From Lewinellaceae bacterium (GTDB lineage: Bacteria > Bacteroidota > Bacteroidia > Chitinophagales > Saprospiraceae): a stretch of DNA of 64,000 nt. The DNA lies in contig JADJOD010000005.1 in assembly GCA_016713985.1 (NCBI GenBank), positions 1 through 64,000 of the forward strand, in the 5' to 3' direction. Both the position numbers and the translations under genes were made by a program. The notes beneath the pieces are model-generated. The model saw only the letters and a program-made list of their open reading frames with translations, searched no databases and had not been told where the DNA came from. This document shows, piece after piece, positions 47,468 to 56,258 of this stretch (the stretch's first letter is position 1; every line of letters begins with the position of its first letter).

Positions 47468-49175
47468 ATGAAAAACTTCGCCTTATACTTGTTACTACTA
47501 ATTCCCGTCATTACCCAGGCACAACAAATCAACCCCTTGTGGGTAAGCACGGAGGAAACAGATGGAAACAATGACGTCATCGTTCTGGTAGATTCTTCCC
47601 ACGATGTGATCGTTTGCGGCAGCACATATTCACCCGGTCCCGTCCTCGGATTTGTGACCACGAAATACGATCCCGACGGCAACCAATTGTGGCAACGGCG
47701 CTACGATACTTTTGCTACGGACCTGATCACTACCGCAGCCACGGATATTACCAATGCAGTGTACGTGGGGGGGAGTTCGGTCAACCCTTTTACGGGTCAA
47801 ACCCAGTTCATCGTGATCAAATACTCCGCCAACGGCGATACCTTATGGCAATATACTTATGGAAGCATACCGGGCGCAGGCACCTATTTAAGCAGGATAT
47901 TGGTCGATTCAGCGCAAAATTTGCTGATTTTGGGCTACACCCATCCTGCCGCAAACGAGTTTGGCTTATTAGCCGTAAAACTGAACCCTGCCGGAAATGA
48001 AATCTGGAACACGACGTATGAAGAAGGAGAGTACGGGTACGGCGGCCTCGACGCCGCCCGGGTAGATGACCATATTGTATTCTGGGCACAGAACGGTTCC
48101 CCGGAAGGATTGCGTTTTTTTGCCTGGCAGATTGATATGGATGGCCAAACGATAAAAACTGCCCACACTGACCCTTATAGTGATTACTTCGAGTCCGGGT
48201 ACTACATAGATCAGGTGGGCGATCTGTATATTGGTGACCATGCCGGAGAGTATAAAGTTACAAAATTCACGCTTGACGGGATAAAAGCATGGGAATATAA
48301 GAAACCCCTTATTTATTCTAACCCAAACGGCGTTTCAGCCCGATTGCGTTGTATTTCGAGCGATGAAGAGGGGCTGTTTATATTTCTGGCCCGTTTTATC
48401 TGGATGATACGACAGGTCTGATCGGGGTAACGTCAAAATTGACCTCTTCCGGCAATCTGGCTTGGGAGCACACAATCGATTTTGACGGTATCGATCTCAT
48501 TTTCCCATACAAAAGTGGGTGGATTAGCGATAATATGTTGTTAGTTACCGGTGTGGCCTATACCAATTTGGATAGTAACTACTATGAATATTTTCTGACT
48601 TCATACGACCAGGATGGGTTCGTGAAAGGCGGGATATCGGATGTTTCAGGGCGGCGAAACGTCCCATCCTCTATTGCTTCAGATGGCTCATATTTCTATA
48701 TTGCTGGAGAAGCATATGCCGAAAAGCGTTTTCTCGAGCCAAGCAATTTTTATGCAAATACTCGCTGGATGCCGTCGTCTCTGCGGCCGTTCCGTCGGGT
48801 CCCGGAACCCTGCCGGAGCCCTTGGTTTTATATCCCAATCCTGTGTACGATCACATCAAGGTATCGCTCCAGCACACTGGCGAAACGACTCAAGGTATTC
48901 TGGAAGTAAATGATTTTCAAGGAGTTATTATGCTCCGCAAGGAAGTGTCACTCACTTCCGGCACAAATGATTTCGTGCTGGAAATACCTGCTTCACTACC
49001 GGCAGGTGTGTATGAAACAAACCTGCGCACTACGGGAAAGGTGTATGGTGCACGGTTCGTCAAAATGAGGGCGCCCGCCGGGGGGAAAGATGGGGGGCAA
49101 AGCGTTGAATGTTACCACTTTGCGTCTTTGCGTGAAACCTTTGCGTCTTCGCGTGAAATAAATCAGGCACCGTGA
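47468..49175 (+). CDS. T9SS-secreted beta-propeller-like protein, two frameshifts
   Basis: ATG 47468 opens a signal peptide (MKNFALYLLLLIPVITQAQ). The body shows recurring elements such as FVTTKYDPDGNQLWQRRYD, FIVIKYSANGDTLWQYTYG and LLAVKLNPAGNEIWNTTYE, spaced at roughly blade length, which suggests a beta-propeller of the SBBP or delta-60 kind. The frame changes at about 48405 (continuing as TSKLTSSGNLAWEHTIDF) and again near 48760-48790, after which PLVLYPNPVYDHIKVSLQHT opens a T9SS sorting domain. That domain naturally ends near ARFVKM at about 49065; the remaining 36 codons run into a G-rich stretch and a non-coding repeat, so the true stop may also have been lost to an indel. Function unknown beyond secretion. 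Confidence 0.65.
49118..49158 (+). repeat. Pair of 20-bp direct repeats of a common intergenic type
   Basis: CTTTGCGTCTTTGCGTGAAA (49118-49137) and CTTTGCGTCTTCGCGTGAAA (49139-49158) differ by one base and are 21 bp apart. Sequences of this kind are, to my knowledge, scattered between genes in many Bacteroidota genomes. Here they fall in the last codons of a broken frame, which supports the view that coding really ended before them. Confidence 0.6.
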
Positions 49176-49179
49176 CAAA

Positions 49180-49290
49180 TCACATCCCCAACCCCCACCC
49201 GTCCCTATACTCCCGCCCCACAAAAGCATTGGCGTCTTCAAAATTGGTGATGCGCATATTGGCGGCGTCCCATTCGAGGCGCACCTTCAT
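49180..49290 (-). pseudogene. Remnant: C-terminus of a Gfo/Idh/MocA-type oxidoreductase
   Basis: Read on the minus strand, 49290 down to 49180 gives RLEWDAANMRITNFEDANAF followed by VGREYRDGWGLGM and a stop. This is the typical closing segment of Bacteroidota sugar-type oxidoreductases of the Gfo/Idh/MocA family (pattern LEWD...MRITN...AN.F...EYR.GW). Only about 33 residues remain. The NAD-binding domain is absent, and the upstream side is replaced by transposase sequence. Confidence 0.55.
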
Positions 49291-49477
49291 GGAATTTGCT
49301 GTATCGAGACAGGTTCTCAAAGTTGACCCTGCCTTGTATCGAAAATACCAGGACGAATAATTCTTTGAAGAATTTGGTCGTCCATTTGTTTGTCTCGCCT
49401 GTCCGTGCGAATATTGTGTCGAGTATCCCTGCGATGCTTGTCATAGGTCGTATGTTCGAGTGTGAGAACCCTAACAT
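49287..49477 (-). pseudogene. Remnant: N-terminus of an IS4-like transposase
   Basis: From ATG at 49477 on the minus strand, about 63 residues read MLGFSHSNIRPMTSIAGILD, then KWTTKFFKELFVLVFSIQGR and VNFENLSRYSKFHE. This matches the N-terminal pattern of Bacteroidota DDE transposases of the IS4 kind (FMVELFxxxxSIRGRxNFxxLxRYSKYxE). Similarity stops at about 49287, where the oxidoreductase remnant begins. The catalytic DDE part is missing, so the element is dead. The family assignment is from memory of the pattern. Confidence 0.5.
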
Positions 49478-49507
49478 TACGACCTTTTTTTATTTCAACA
49501 CTTTGAT

Positions 49508-49523
49508 GCGCAGTAAACTGCGC
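49508..49523 (-). terminator. Short hairpin after the sensor kinase gene
   Basis: GCGCAGT and ACTGCGC pair perfectly around AA at 49508-49523, about 37 nt beyond the stop of the minus-strand sensor gene. No good T run follows on the minus strand, so terminator function is weakly supported. Confidence 0.3.
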
Positions 49524-49559
49524 GGACTATTGTTTTTTCAAAGATACATTTATTTGTTC

Positions 49560-51928
49560 TTATTTCAGCAAATCGGCCGGCGATTTGCCGAACCGCTCCC
49601 GGAAAATCTGCGAAAAATGCTTCTCATCGCGGAAACCGACGGCCCAGGCGGCTTCCTTCAACGATTGTACCTGTCGTTGTTCCAGCAGGCGGCGGGCTTC
49701 CTGCAAACGCACCTCGCGGATATAGGCGTTGGGCGCCAGGCCGGTGAGGCGGTTGATGCGGCGTTGCAACTGGCGCTCGCCGAGATACAGGCGCCCGGCC
49801 AGCCAGGTAACGGAAATCTGGTCGTTTTGCAATTCCCGGCGCACCAGTGTTTCCAGTTCCTCCAGCCAGGCCAGTTCGGAAGCGGTGGGTTCGTCGGCAA
49901 TGGCTTCCGGCACTTCCGCCGGAGCGCCTGCCCCGGGAAGTTCAGCGGCTTCCACGCGCCAGCGTTCACGCCCGCGAAAACCTTCCAGCAACGCGGCCAC
50001 GCGGGCGAGCAACTCCTCTTCCTCAAAAGGTTTGAGCAGGTAGTCGTCCACACCGATACGCAAGGCGCGCAACTGGTCCTGCACTTCGGCTCGGGCGGTG
50101 AGCATAATCACCGGAATATGTTGGTATTGCGCATGGTTTTTCAGGTTTTCCAGCAATTGAAAACCATCCATCACCGGCATCATGATGTCGCTGATAATTA
50201 AATGAGGAGTTAGGAATGATGAGTGATGAATGATGAGTGATGAATGATGAGTGATGAATGATGAATCTTTCGGGTTTCCATTCATCATTCCTGATTCATC
50301 ATTCATCATTCCTAACTCATCATTCATCATTAACAATGCTTCCTGCCCGTTTTCAGCGGTGGCGACATGGTATTTTTCCGATAAAATCAGCTGAATATAA
50401 TCCCGCAGGCTTTTGTTGTCTTCCACCACCAACACGGTATGCTCTTTATGTCCGGCGGCGATGGTCACGGGCCTTGCGACGTCCGGCCCCGTTTCGTCCT
50501 CTTCAATGGCCTCCCCTTCTTCCGCAGTCACCACACCAAGCACTTCTTTTTGCGGAATTTCCAGGAAAAACCGGCTGCCGGCGCCGGGTTCGGGGCTTTC
50601 GACCCAAATCCGGCCCTGCATCAGTTCGGCCAGTTCCTTGCAAAGCGCCAGCCCGATGCCGGTGCCGCCTTCGGTGGGGGCATTGGGTTGCGCGGACTGA
50701 TAAAAACGATTAAAAACATGCGGCAGGTCGTCGGGATGGATGCCACGCCCGGTATCGCTCACGGTCAGACGGAGGGTATGCGCCAGGTTTTCCACCGCCA
50801 GGCCCACTGTGCCGCCGGCATCGGAGGGGGTGAATTTCAGGGCATTGGAGAACAGGTTGTTGAGGATGGTTTCCAGTTTGGCCGCATCGACGAGGATACG
50901 CAGGTCTTTTTCCGGTTGAAACTGGAAAATGAAACGAATGCCCCGCTGGTCGGCATGACTTTCAAAAGCGGCGACGATACGGCGCAGCAAGGGGTACAAT
51001 AACACGGGGGATTCGTGCAATTCGAGTTTGCCGCTTTCTAATTTGCTGAGATCGAGGATCTGGTTGACCAGCTGGAGCAATTGCTTAGCATGTAACTGGG
51101 CGAGTTTGGCGAGAGTAAAATCCTGATTTTCAAGCCTTTTTCGTTTGATCATGGTGCCGATAGGGCCGAGCAGCAGCGAAAGGGGGGTGCGTAATTCGTG
51201 GCTGACATTGGCAAAAAAATTGGATTTTATCTTGTCTAAGTGCCGCAGTTCTGCCGCTTGTTTTTCGATGGTTTTTTTATCCTGTTCGATGCGGTCGGTC
51301 GCTTTGGCAACCAGCACCTCTAATTTTTTTTGTTCCAGGATGTGTTGCCGGTGTCGCCGGCGAATATAAACCCGTATGCCGGCGCCCAGCAACAGCGCAG
51401 CCAGAATCAGGAACCACCACTGCAAGTACCAGGGCCGCAGCACCCGGACGGTAAGTGCCACTTCTTCCGACCATTGGCCGTCGGCAGCCCGTGCTTTGAT
51501 GCGAAGCCGGTAGGTTCCGTATGGCACCCCCCCGAAGTTAAAATTTCGTTCTTTTTGGTAGTGCCAATCCTCGTCCAAACCTTCTATTTTCCAGGCATAC
51601 TGGATCAGTTGTGTTTCGTCGTAACTCAGGAGTGCCAGTTCGAGGTTAAAAAAGCGGTCGTCGGGCCGGATCACGATTTCACGGGTGCGCAGCAACTCCT
51701 CCGTACGATCTTCGAGTTTGTTGGATACCCCTTCCAGTTGCTGAAAAGTGGTGATTTTCAACGGACTATGTGCTGTTTCCTTTTCATCCCGGGCAAAATC
51801 GGCGGGATTAAAAGCCGTAATTCCGTTGAGGCCGCCAAAATACATCACCCCGTTCGAATCCTGAAAATGAGACATGCGGTTGAATTCGGCATCCGTTATG
51901 CCGTCGGAAACGTAATAGGTTTTGCCTC
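49560..51928 (-). CDS. Kinase, receiver and AraC fragment of the hybrid two-component gene
   Basis: In the second frame (first internal ATG 51875) the Y_Y_Y domain (YAWKIEGLDEDWHYQ, GTYRLRIKARAADGQW) is followed by a membrane helix (WWFLILAALLLGAGIRVYI). HisKA has FANVSHELRTPLSLLLGP with the phospho-histidine. HATPase has NNLFSNALKFTPSD, DTGRGI and GGTGIGLALCKEL. The receiver shows VLVVEDNKSLRDYI, IISDIMMPVMDGFQ with the phospho-aspartate, MLTARAE and LLKPF. The end is an AraC/HTH_18 pair (LAGRLYLGERQLQRRINRLT, AAWAVGFRDEKHFSQIFRER). All catalytic residues are present. Confidence 0.85.
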
Positions 51929-53785
51929 CCCCGTTTTTTTATCCAAACGAATGATGCCGTTGTCGGTGGGCATCCACAACTTGCCTTGTTTGTCCTCGTG
52001 AACGGCGTAAATAAAATCATTCGACAAACTGTTGGCGCGGTTGTACCATTTGCCCGTTTTTTCGCTCCAAACCGGATACCGCCTGCCGTCGCTTCCGGTT
52101 TGGGATGCTGCACGCACCAATCCGGTCGCCGTGGCGAACCAAAACACCCCGTCTGCATCGATGCAAAAATGCAGGAAGTTGAGGGCGGGCAGGAAAGAAG
52201 CGCCGGTGCCGCCCGACCAATACCGGGCGACCACACCTTTTTGCGGGTCGATTTGATAAAATCCGTTGCCGGCACAGGCCCACAAGGTCCCGGATTTGTC
52301 CTGTTCGATATAGTGAACAAGCGCGGTAGAGAGCTCGCGGAAATTATTGTACTGGGTATAAGGCGCCAGGCTTGTTGCGCCGGGCGGGCAGGTATAAAGC
52401 CCCTTTTTCAAGGTGCCGACCCACAGTTTTCCCGTATTGTCTTCACAGATACCCCATACTTCGCTGTCTATCGGGAATTTGAGTACGGAATTTGCGCCGG
52501 GATTAAAACGGAGCAGGGCGTCTTGTTTTCCGATCAGGATATCGCCGTTTTTGGCGAACAAGAGTGCGTGGTAGCTCCATCCCGATCCCGTAGCTTCCAA
52601 CCGGTGGCTTTGCCCGCTGCGGAGATCCAGTTCAAAACACCCGTTCCTTTCCAGGTTTGCATACAGTTTGCCCTGTGCAGCCAGGATACCGCGTATCGTA
52701 AATCCCTGGCCGGGTTTTATATCTTTTGTATAAAAATAGCGCTTAAAACGGTTTTTTTTGATCTGCAGGATGTAAAAACCGAAATCGTCGCCCAACCAAT
52801 ACCGGCCGGTATTGTCTTGCATGAAAGAGCGCCACATAAAATTGTTCCGGTCGTGTTTGCTGAAATCCCAGGCGGCTATTTCCACACCTGCAGGGTCTAC
52901 AAGGCGGTTGTGAATTATAAAGGTGCCGTCGTTTCCAAAGGGAACGATGAGTGCGGGGTGTGGCGCGTTGGCGTCCGTTAAACCTGCCGGAGTATAGGGT
53001 TGTTTTTCTCCTTTCAGGTTATAAAAAATCAGTTTTTCCTTGCCGCCTGCGGGTTTTGTAATGGTTAATAAGCCCTTATCGGATATGGACCAGTTGCCAT
53101 ACAGCCAGGAATTTTCGATCAGTTTTAATACCTTGCCCGAGCGGTCCAGGAGTACCATTTTGTGGTCGTCTGCCCGGGCCCAAATCGTTTTGTCCGGCGT
53201 AAAATAGACCGGGATAATGTTGCGCAATCCGGCAATCTGAAGGGCCTGAACGCCGTTTGCCGGGTGATACAGGAACAACAGATTGGTATCCCGGGCGGAC
53301 ATCCACATCACGCCCTCGTCGTCGCGCCGGATATAGAGGTTTAAAGGGGTTTCGCTGAACTCCGGCGCGGATGTTCCGAATTTTTCTGGAAGCGAGCGTA
53401 TTTCACCGCGTTCGGGATGGAAGAGGCAAATTTCTTTTAGTCCCTGTTTTTGTCCTTCCTGCCCTTGCAACCACAACCAGCCTTCTGTGTCTTCGGCAAC
53501 CGTCAGAATATTATTAAACGGGAGCCCGTCTTTTTCTTTGGTATACGGGCGGAAAGAGTAACCGTCGAATCGGTTGAGTCCGTTGAGTGTCCCGATCCAA
53601 ACAAAACCGTGGCGGTCCTGACAAATGGCGTTGACCTGCCGGTGCGACAGGCCCTGGTCGATGTTGTAATATTGTACTTTGGCAATATACTCCTGGGCCG
53701 CGAGCGGCCAGGCAGTAGCCATGGCCAACAAACCAAAAAACGTGATCCCGAAACGGGCAAACGGGTATGGAAGTGCCAACATCAT
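49560..53785 (-). CDS. Hybrid two-component sensor (propeller sensor, kinase, receiver, AraC output), one frameshift
   Basis: About 1,408 residues combine all steps of a two-component pathway in one chain. I start at ATG 53785 (MMLALPYPFARFG); an earlier ATG at 53836 adds 17 residues before the signal sequence. Order: signal peptide (WPLAAQ), periplasmic two-component regulator propellers, a Y_Y_Y domain, one membrane segment, HisKA, HATPase, receiver, and an AraC-type helix-turn-helix. The periplasmic part should bind a ligand, often an oligosaccharide in this family, and the AraC part should act on nearby promoters. The frame breaks at about 51920-51930 next to a GGGGG run (minus strand); restoring it gives GKTYYVSDGITDAEFNRM. 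A repeat-derived insert sits in the receiver. The co-directional T9SS cargo genes upstream are plausible targets. Confidence 0.85.
50202..50335 (-). repeat. ATGAATGATGA-type repeat element inserted in frame in the receiver domain
   Basis: The stretch is built of ATGA(A/G)TG and TCATCATTCATC words arranged head to head. GAGTTAGGAATGATGA (50207-50222) is the exact reverse complement of 50303-50318. It translates as a low-complexity insert of about 40 residues (MMNDELGMMNDESGMM, then HHSSLIIHHSSFLT) between receiver helix 2 (ENGQEAL) and strand 3 (PHLIISD), where the family normally has fewer than ten residues. A remnant of the same repeat type lies at 63264-63282. Such repeats are usually intergenic. 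Confidence 0.8.
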
Positions 53786-53836
53786 TCTTTCATTTGTGCG
53801 GCGGGGAAGTGTTCCGGATGCCGGTGCAAGAGCCAC
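51896..53836 (-). CDS. Sensor fragment of the hybrid two-component gene
   Basis: The first frame (646 codons from 53836, or 629 from the preferred 53785) contains the export signal and the propeller repeats: YYNIDQGLSHRQVNAICQDR, GFVWIGTLNGLNRFDGYSF, later GKLWVGTLKKGLYTCPPGA and GVFWFATATGLVRA, KQGKLWMPTDNGIIRLDKKT. These match the Reg_prop blades of Bacteroidota hybrid sensors. The stop at 51896 is an artefact of the frameshift at about 51920-51930. Confidence 0.75.
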   Translation of the reverse strand: MALAPASGTLPRRTNERMMLALPYPFARFGITFFGLLAMATAWPLAAQEYIAKVQYYNIDQGLSHRQVNAICQDRHGFVWIGTLNGLNRFDGYSFRPYTKEKDGLPFNNILTVAEDTEGWLWLQGQEGQKQGLKEICLFHPERGEIRSLPEKFGTSAPEFSETPLNLYIRRDDEGVMWMSARDTNLLFLYHPANGVQALQIAGLRNIIPVYFTPDKTIWARADDHKMVLLDRSGKVLKLIENSWLYGNWSISDKGLLTITKPAGGKEKLIFYNLKGEKQPYTPAGLTDANAPHPALIVPFGNDGTFIIHNRLVDPAGVEIAAWDFSKHDRNNFMWRSFMQDNTGRYWLGDDFGFYILQIKKNRFKRYFYTKDIKPGQGFTIRGILAAQGKLYANLERNGCFELDLRSGQSHRLEATGSGWSYHALLFAKNGDILIGKQDALLRFNPGANSVLKFPIDSEVWGICEDNTGKLWVGTLKKGLYTCPPGATSLAPYTQYNNFRELSTALVHYIEQDKSGTLWACAGNGFYQIDPQKGVVARYWSGGTGASFLPALNFLHFCIDADGVFWFATATGLVRAASQTGSDGRRYPVWSEKTGKWYNRANSLSNDFIYAVHEDKQGKLWMPTDNGIIRLDKKTGEAKPITFPTA

Positions 53837-53918
53837 AAAAATAAAGAAAGAATATCATGTGGGTACATTACTCCTTCAGCAACGCCTCCGGCGCCTGCGT
53901 CTTTGGTAAAACCCGGAT

Positions 53919-56190
53919 TTACCTGACCGCCAACATCTTTCGCGCGACACTTCCCCAACCGGTCACCAGCTCGGCGTACAATATCCCTGAAGCACCTTCC
54001 GGCCGCAGCGACACTTCGTGTTTACCCGCTGCGTATCAATTTGCCGCCGCTTTGTAATACCGTGAATTTGAGCCGGAAAACCGGGGCGTTTTCGCTGACA
54101 AAAACACCCGCTGCCTGCGACCAAACCACCCGAATCTCCCCGTCGGCAATATGGTATGTGCCAAAATGCTCCATCGCGAGTGGTAGCGCCGCAAAGGGCT
54201 GAATTTCAACAAATTGTAACTGATTCGGGTCAAAACGCAGGGCCATTTGGAAGGCCGCCAGGTCGTCCGTTTGGCCTGCGATGAATTCAACGACGACTTC
54301 TGCTCCCACCTCCAGGGTTTGCTCTTTTACCCGCCAGACCAGCGCATTGCCCGAACCGCTGAGGTTGGCGGGATTAGCCGTCGGCGTCACCACGTCACCG
54401 GTTTTGAAACCGTAAAAATCCTTGCCGGCCTGGTTGCCCGATACGTTCGTCAGTACGATGGTTTCCGGAAAACCCCACGGCGGATTGTTCATCGTATAAC
54501 CCGCCGGCGCAAACCGCCACGAGGTTTTGATCTGCAACAGCGACGACTGGTTGCCCAGCAAGGCCTGGTTGATCAGCGATGCGTCGAGGCTTGTGACGGA
54601 GTTGCTTTTGTTCACGTCCGCCGCCACGATTTTATACGGGTCTGTGATCAACACCGCATTGGCCACGTGCTGCTGAATGGCCGTCGCGTCGGCGGTTGTC
54701 AGGCCATTCAACTTGTTGATGTTTTTGGTCGGCGTGATCGTAAAACTCCCGGTATTTACGGTTGTGGTAAAATTGTAATTGCCGTCCGTGCCGGTCGTCA
54801 TGTTTTCCGTCGCCGATCCACTGAGCGCTACCCCGGTGGTATTCACGCCCTGGTTGGGATCGGGTTGCCATTTGATCGCGCCGCTGATATTGATGTTGCA
54901 GCCGCCCACCGTGACGGTGAACGAACAATTGCCCGTATGACCTTCCGCGTCGGTCGCGTGCCAAACAACGGTGGTGATCGTGTTGCTCTGAAACACGTAA
55001 CCGGCGAGTGACGACCCGTTGTTCAGGCTGTTGCTGTTGTCTGTTATCACGCCGCAATTGTCGACGGCCGTCGCGTCGAACTCGTTGCCGGCACTCGTGT
55101 ACATACAACCTGCGCCGCCGGGTGTGCGTATGGCGTCGGCCGGGCAGGTCATCGTGGGGATTTCACTGTCATTAACCGCCACCGTGAAGGAACATTCGGC
55201 GTTGCCGCCGCCCGCTTCGCCAGTATTAACGGTGTAGGTTACGGTTGTTGTTCCTGCGTTAAATAATTGATTTACAGGTACATTTCCGATGCCGCCGCCG
55301 GTCGTCGCCCCCGTAAGCAGGTAGGTGTGTAAATTACTGCATTGATCCGGCGAACCGGCCAGGCCAATGCCCGTCACGATTGCCGAGCAGTTGCCTGCGC
55401 CGTCGTCGCCGGTGCCGGCCGTTTTGCCTGCCGGGCAATTGGCCGTCGGGGGGAGGTTATCGGATACGTTCACGGTAATCATTTGCACATCCGAGTAGCC
55501 GGATTGGTCCGTCACTTCCACCTGCACTTCGTATTTGTTGTCGCCGTTTGCATCGGCCGGGTTTTCAAAATCAGGCTCAACATTGAACCATGATAAAATG
55601 CCCCATTGCACGTCAATACTGAATTTTGACGCATCCGGGCCGCCCGTTATGCTGAAAGTCAGGCCGTCTGCCTCCACGTTTGCATTATCCGAGGCCTGCA
55701 CGTCGTGGAGTGTGTCGGGGCAGGAAAGTTCGATAAAATCAACACTTGCGGGGGACGAAATAAACGGCTTTTCACTCGGCGCAAAATGGAGCGGGAGGGG
55801 ATTGCCGGGACTCCCCAGCACTTGCAGGTGTTTAAAAACAATGGTGTCGGAGGATTCGTACAATTGGTTTTGAATCAATAAATAAGCGCGGAATGAGAGC
55901 GAGTCGCCCGCATAACTGTTGCTGTACAAAGTCAGGAAATAATACGCCTGGCCATCGCCCGGCAACAATGCTTCGGCTCTTCCGCGCACCACACCGTCGT
56001 GAAAAGCGGCGATGACATTGTCCGGCGTGTGGTCGGGCTGCCCGCCCACTTGCAACCGGGCTACCACGTTCATGCTGAACTGGTAGTCGGCCGCGTTGAC
56101 CGCCCAGGCGGGTTGCGCCAGTGCGTTTTGCACCGGCGCACAAAGCGCGCAAATCAAAAACAGCCACTTGTTTATGACGCGATGTGTCAT
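53919..56190 (-). CDS. T9SS-type HYR/dockerin-like surface protein with shortened C-terminus
   Basis: From ATG 56190 a signal peptide (ALAQ|PAW, about 26 residues) leads into a module also found twice in the next gene (AWAVNAADYQFSMNVVARLQ, VIAAFHDGVVRGRAE). Then come a cadherin-like part (SFSxTGGPDASKF type), two HYR modules (CPAGKTAGTGDDGAGNC, CPADAIRTPGGAGCMY), a dockerin-like part (TPTKNINKLNGLTTADATAI, AADVNKSNSVTSLDASLINQ) and a cohesin-like part (LEVGAEVVVEFIAGQTDDLA). The intact frame stops at 54022 (GGKLIRSG). In the next frame a sorting-domain tail follows (KHEVSLRPEGASGILYAELV, ending VARKMLAVR, stop 53919-53921). The first half of a normal sorting domain seems deleted as well as the frame shifted. 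Surface export may therefore be impaired. Confidence 0.7.
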
Positions 56191-56258
56191 GGTTTGTATC
56201 TTGTATAAAGTTTATTGTTCAGACTTGCGAGCCCCCCGCCACAGTGAAATGTCATTGC

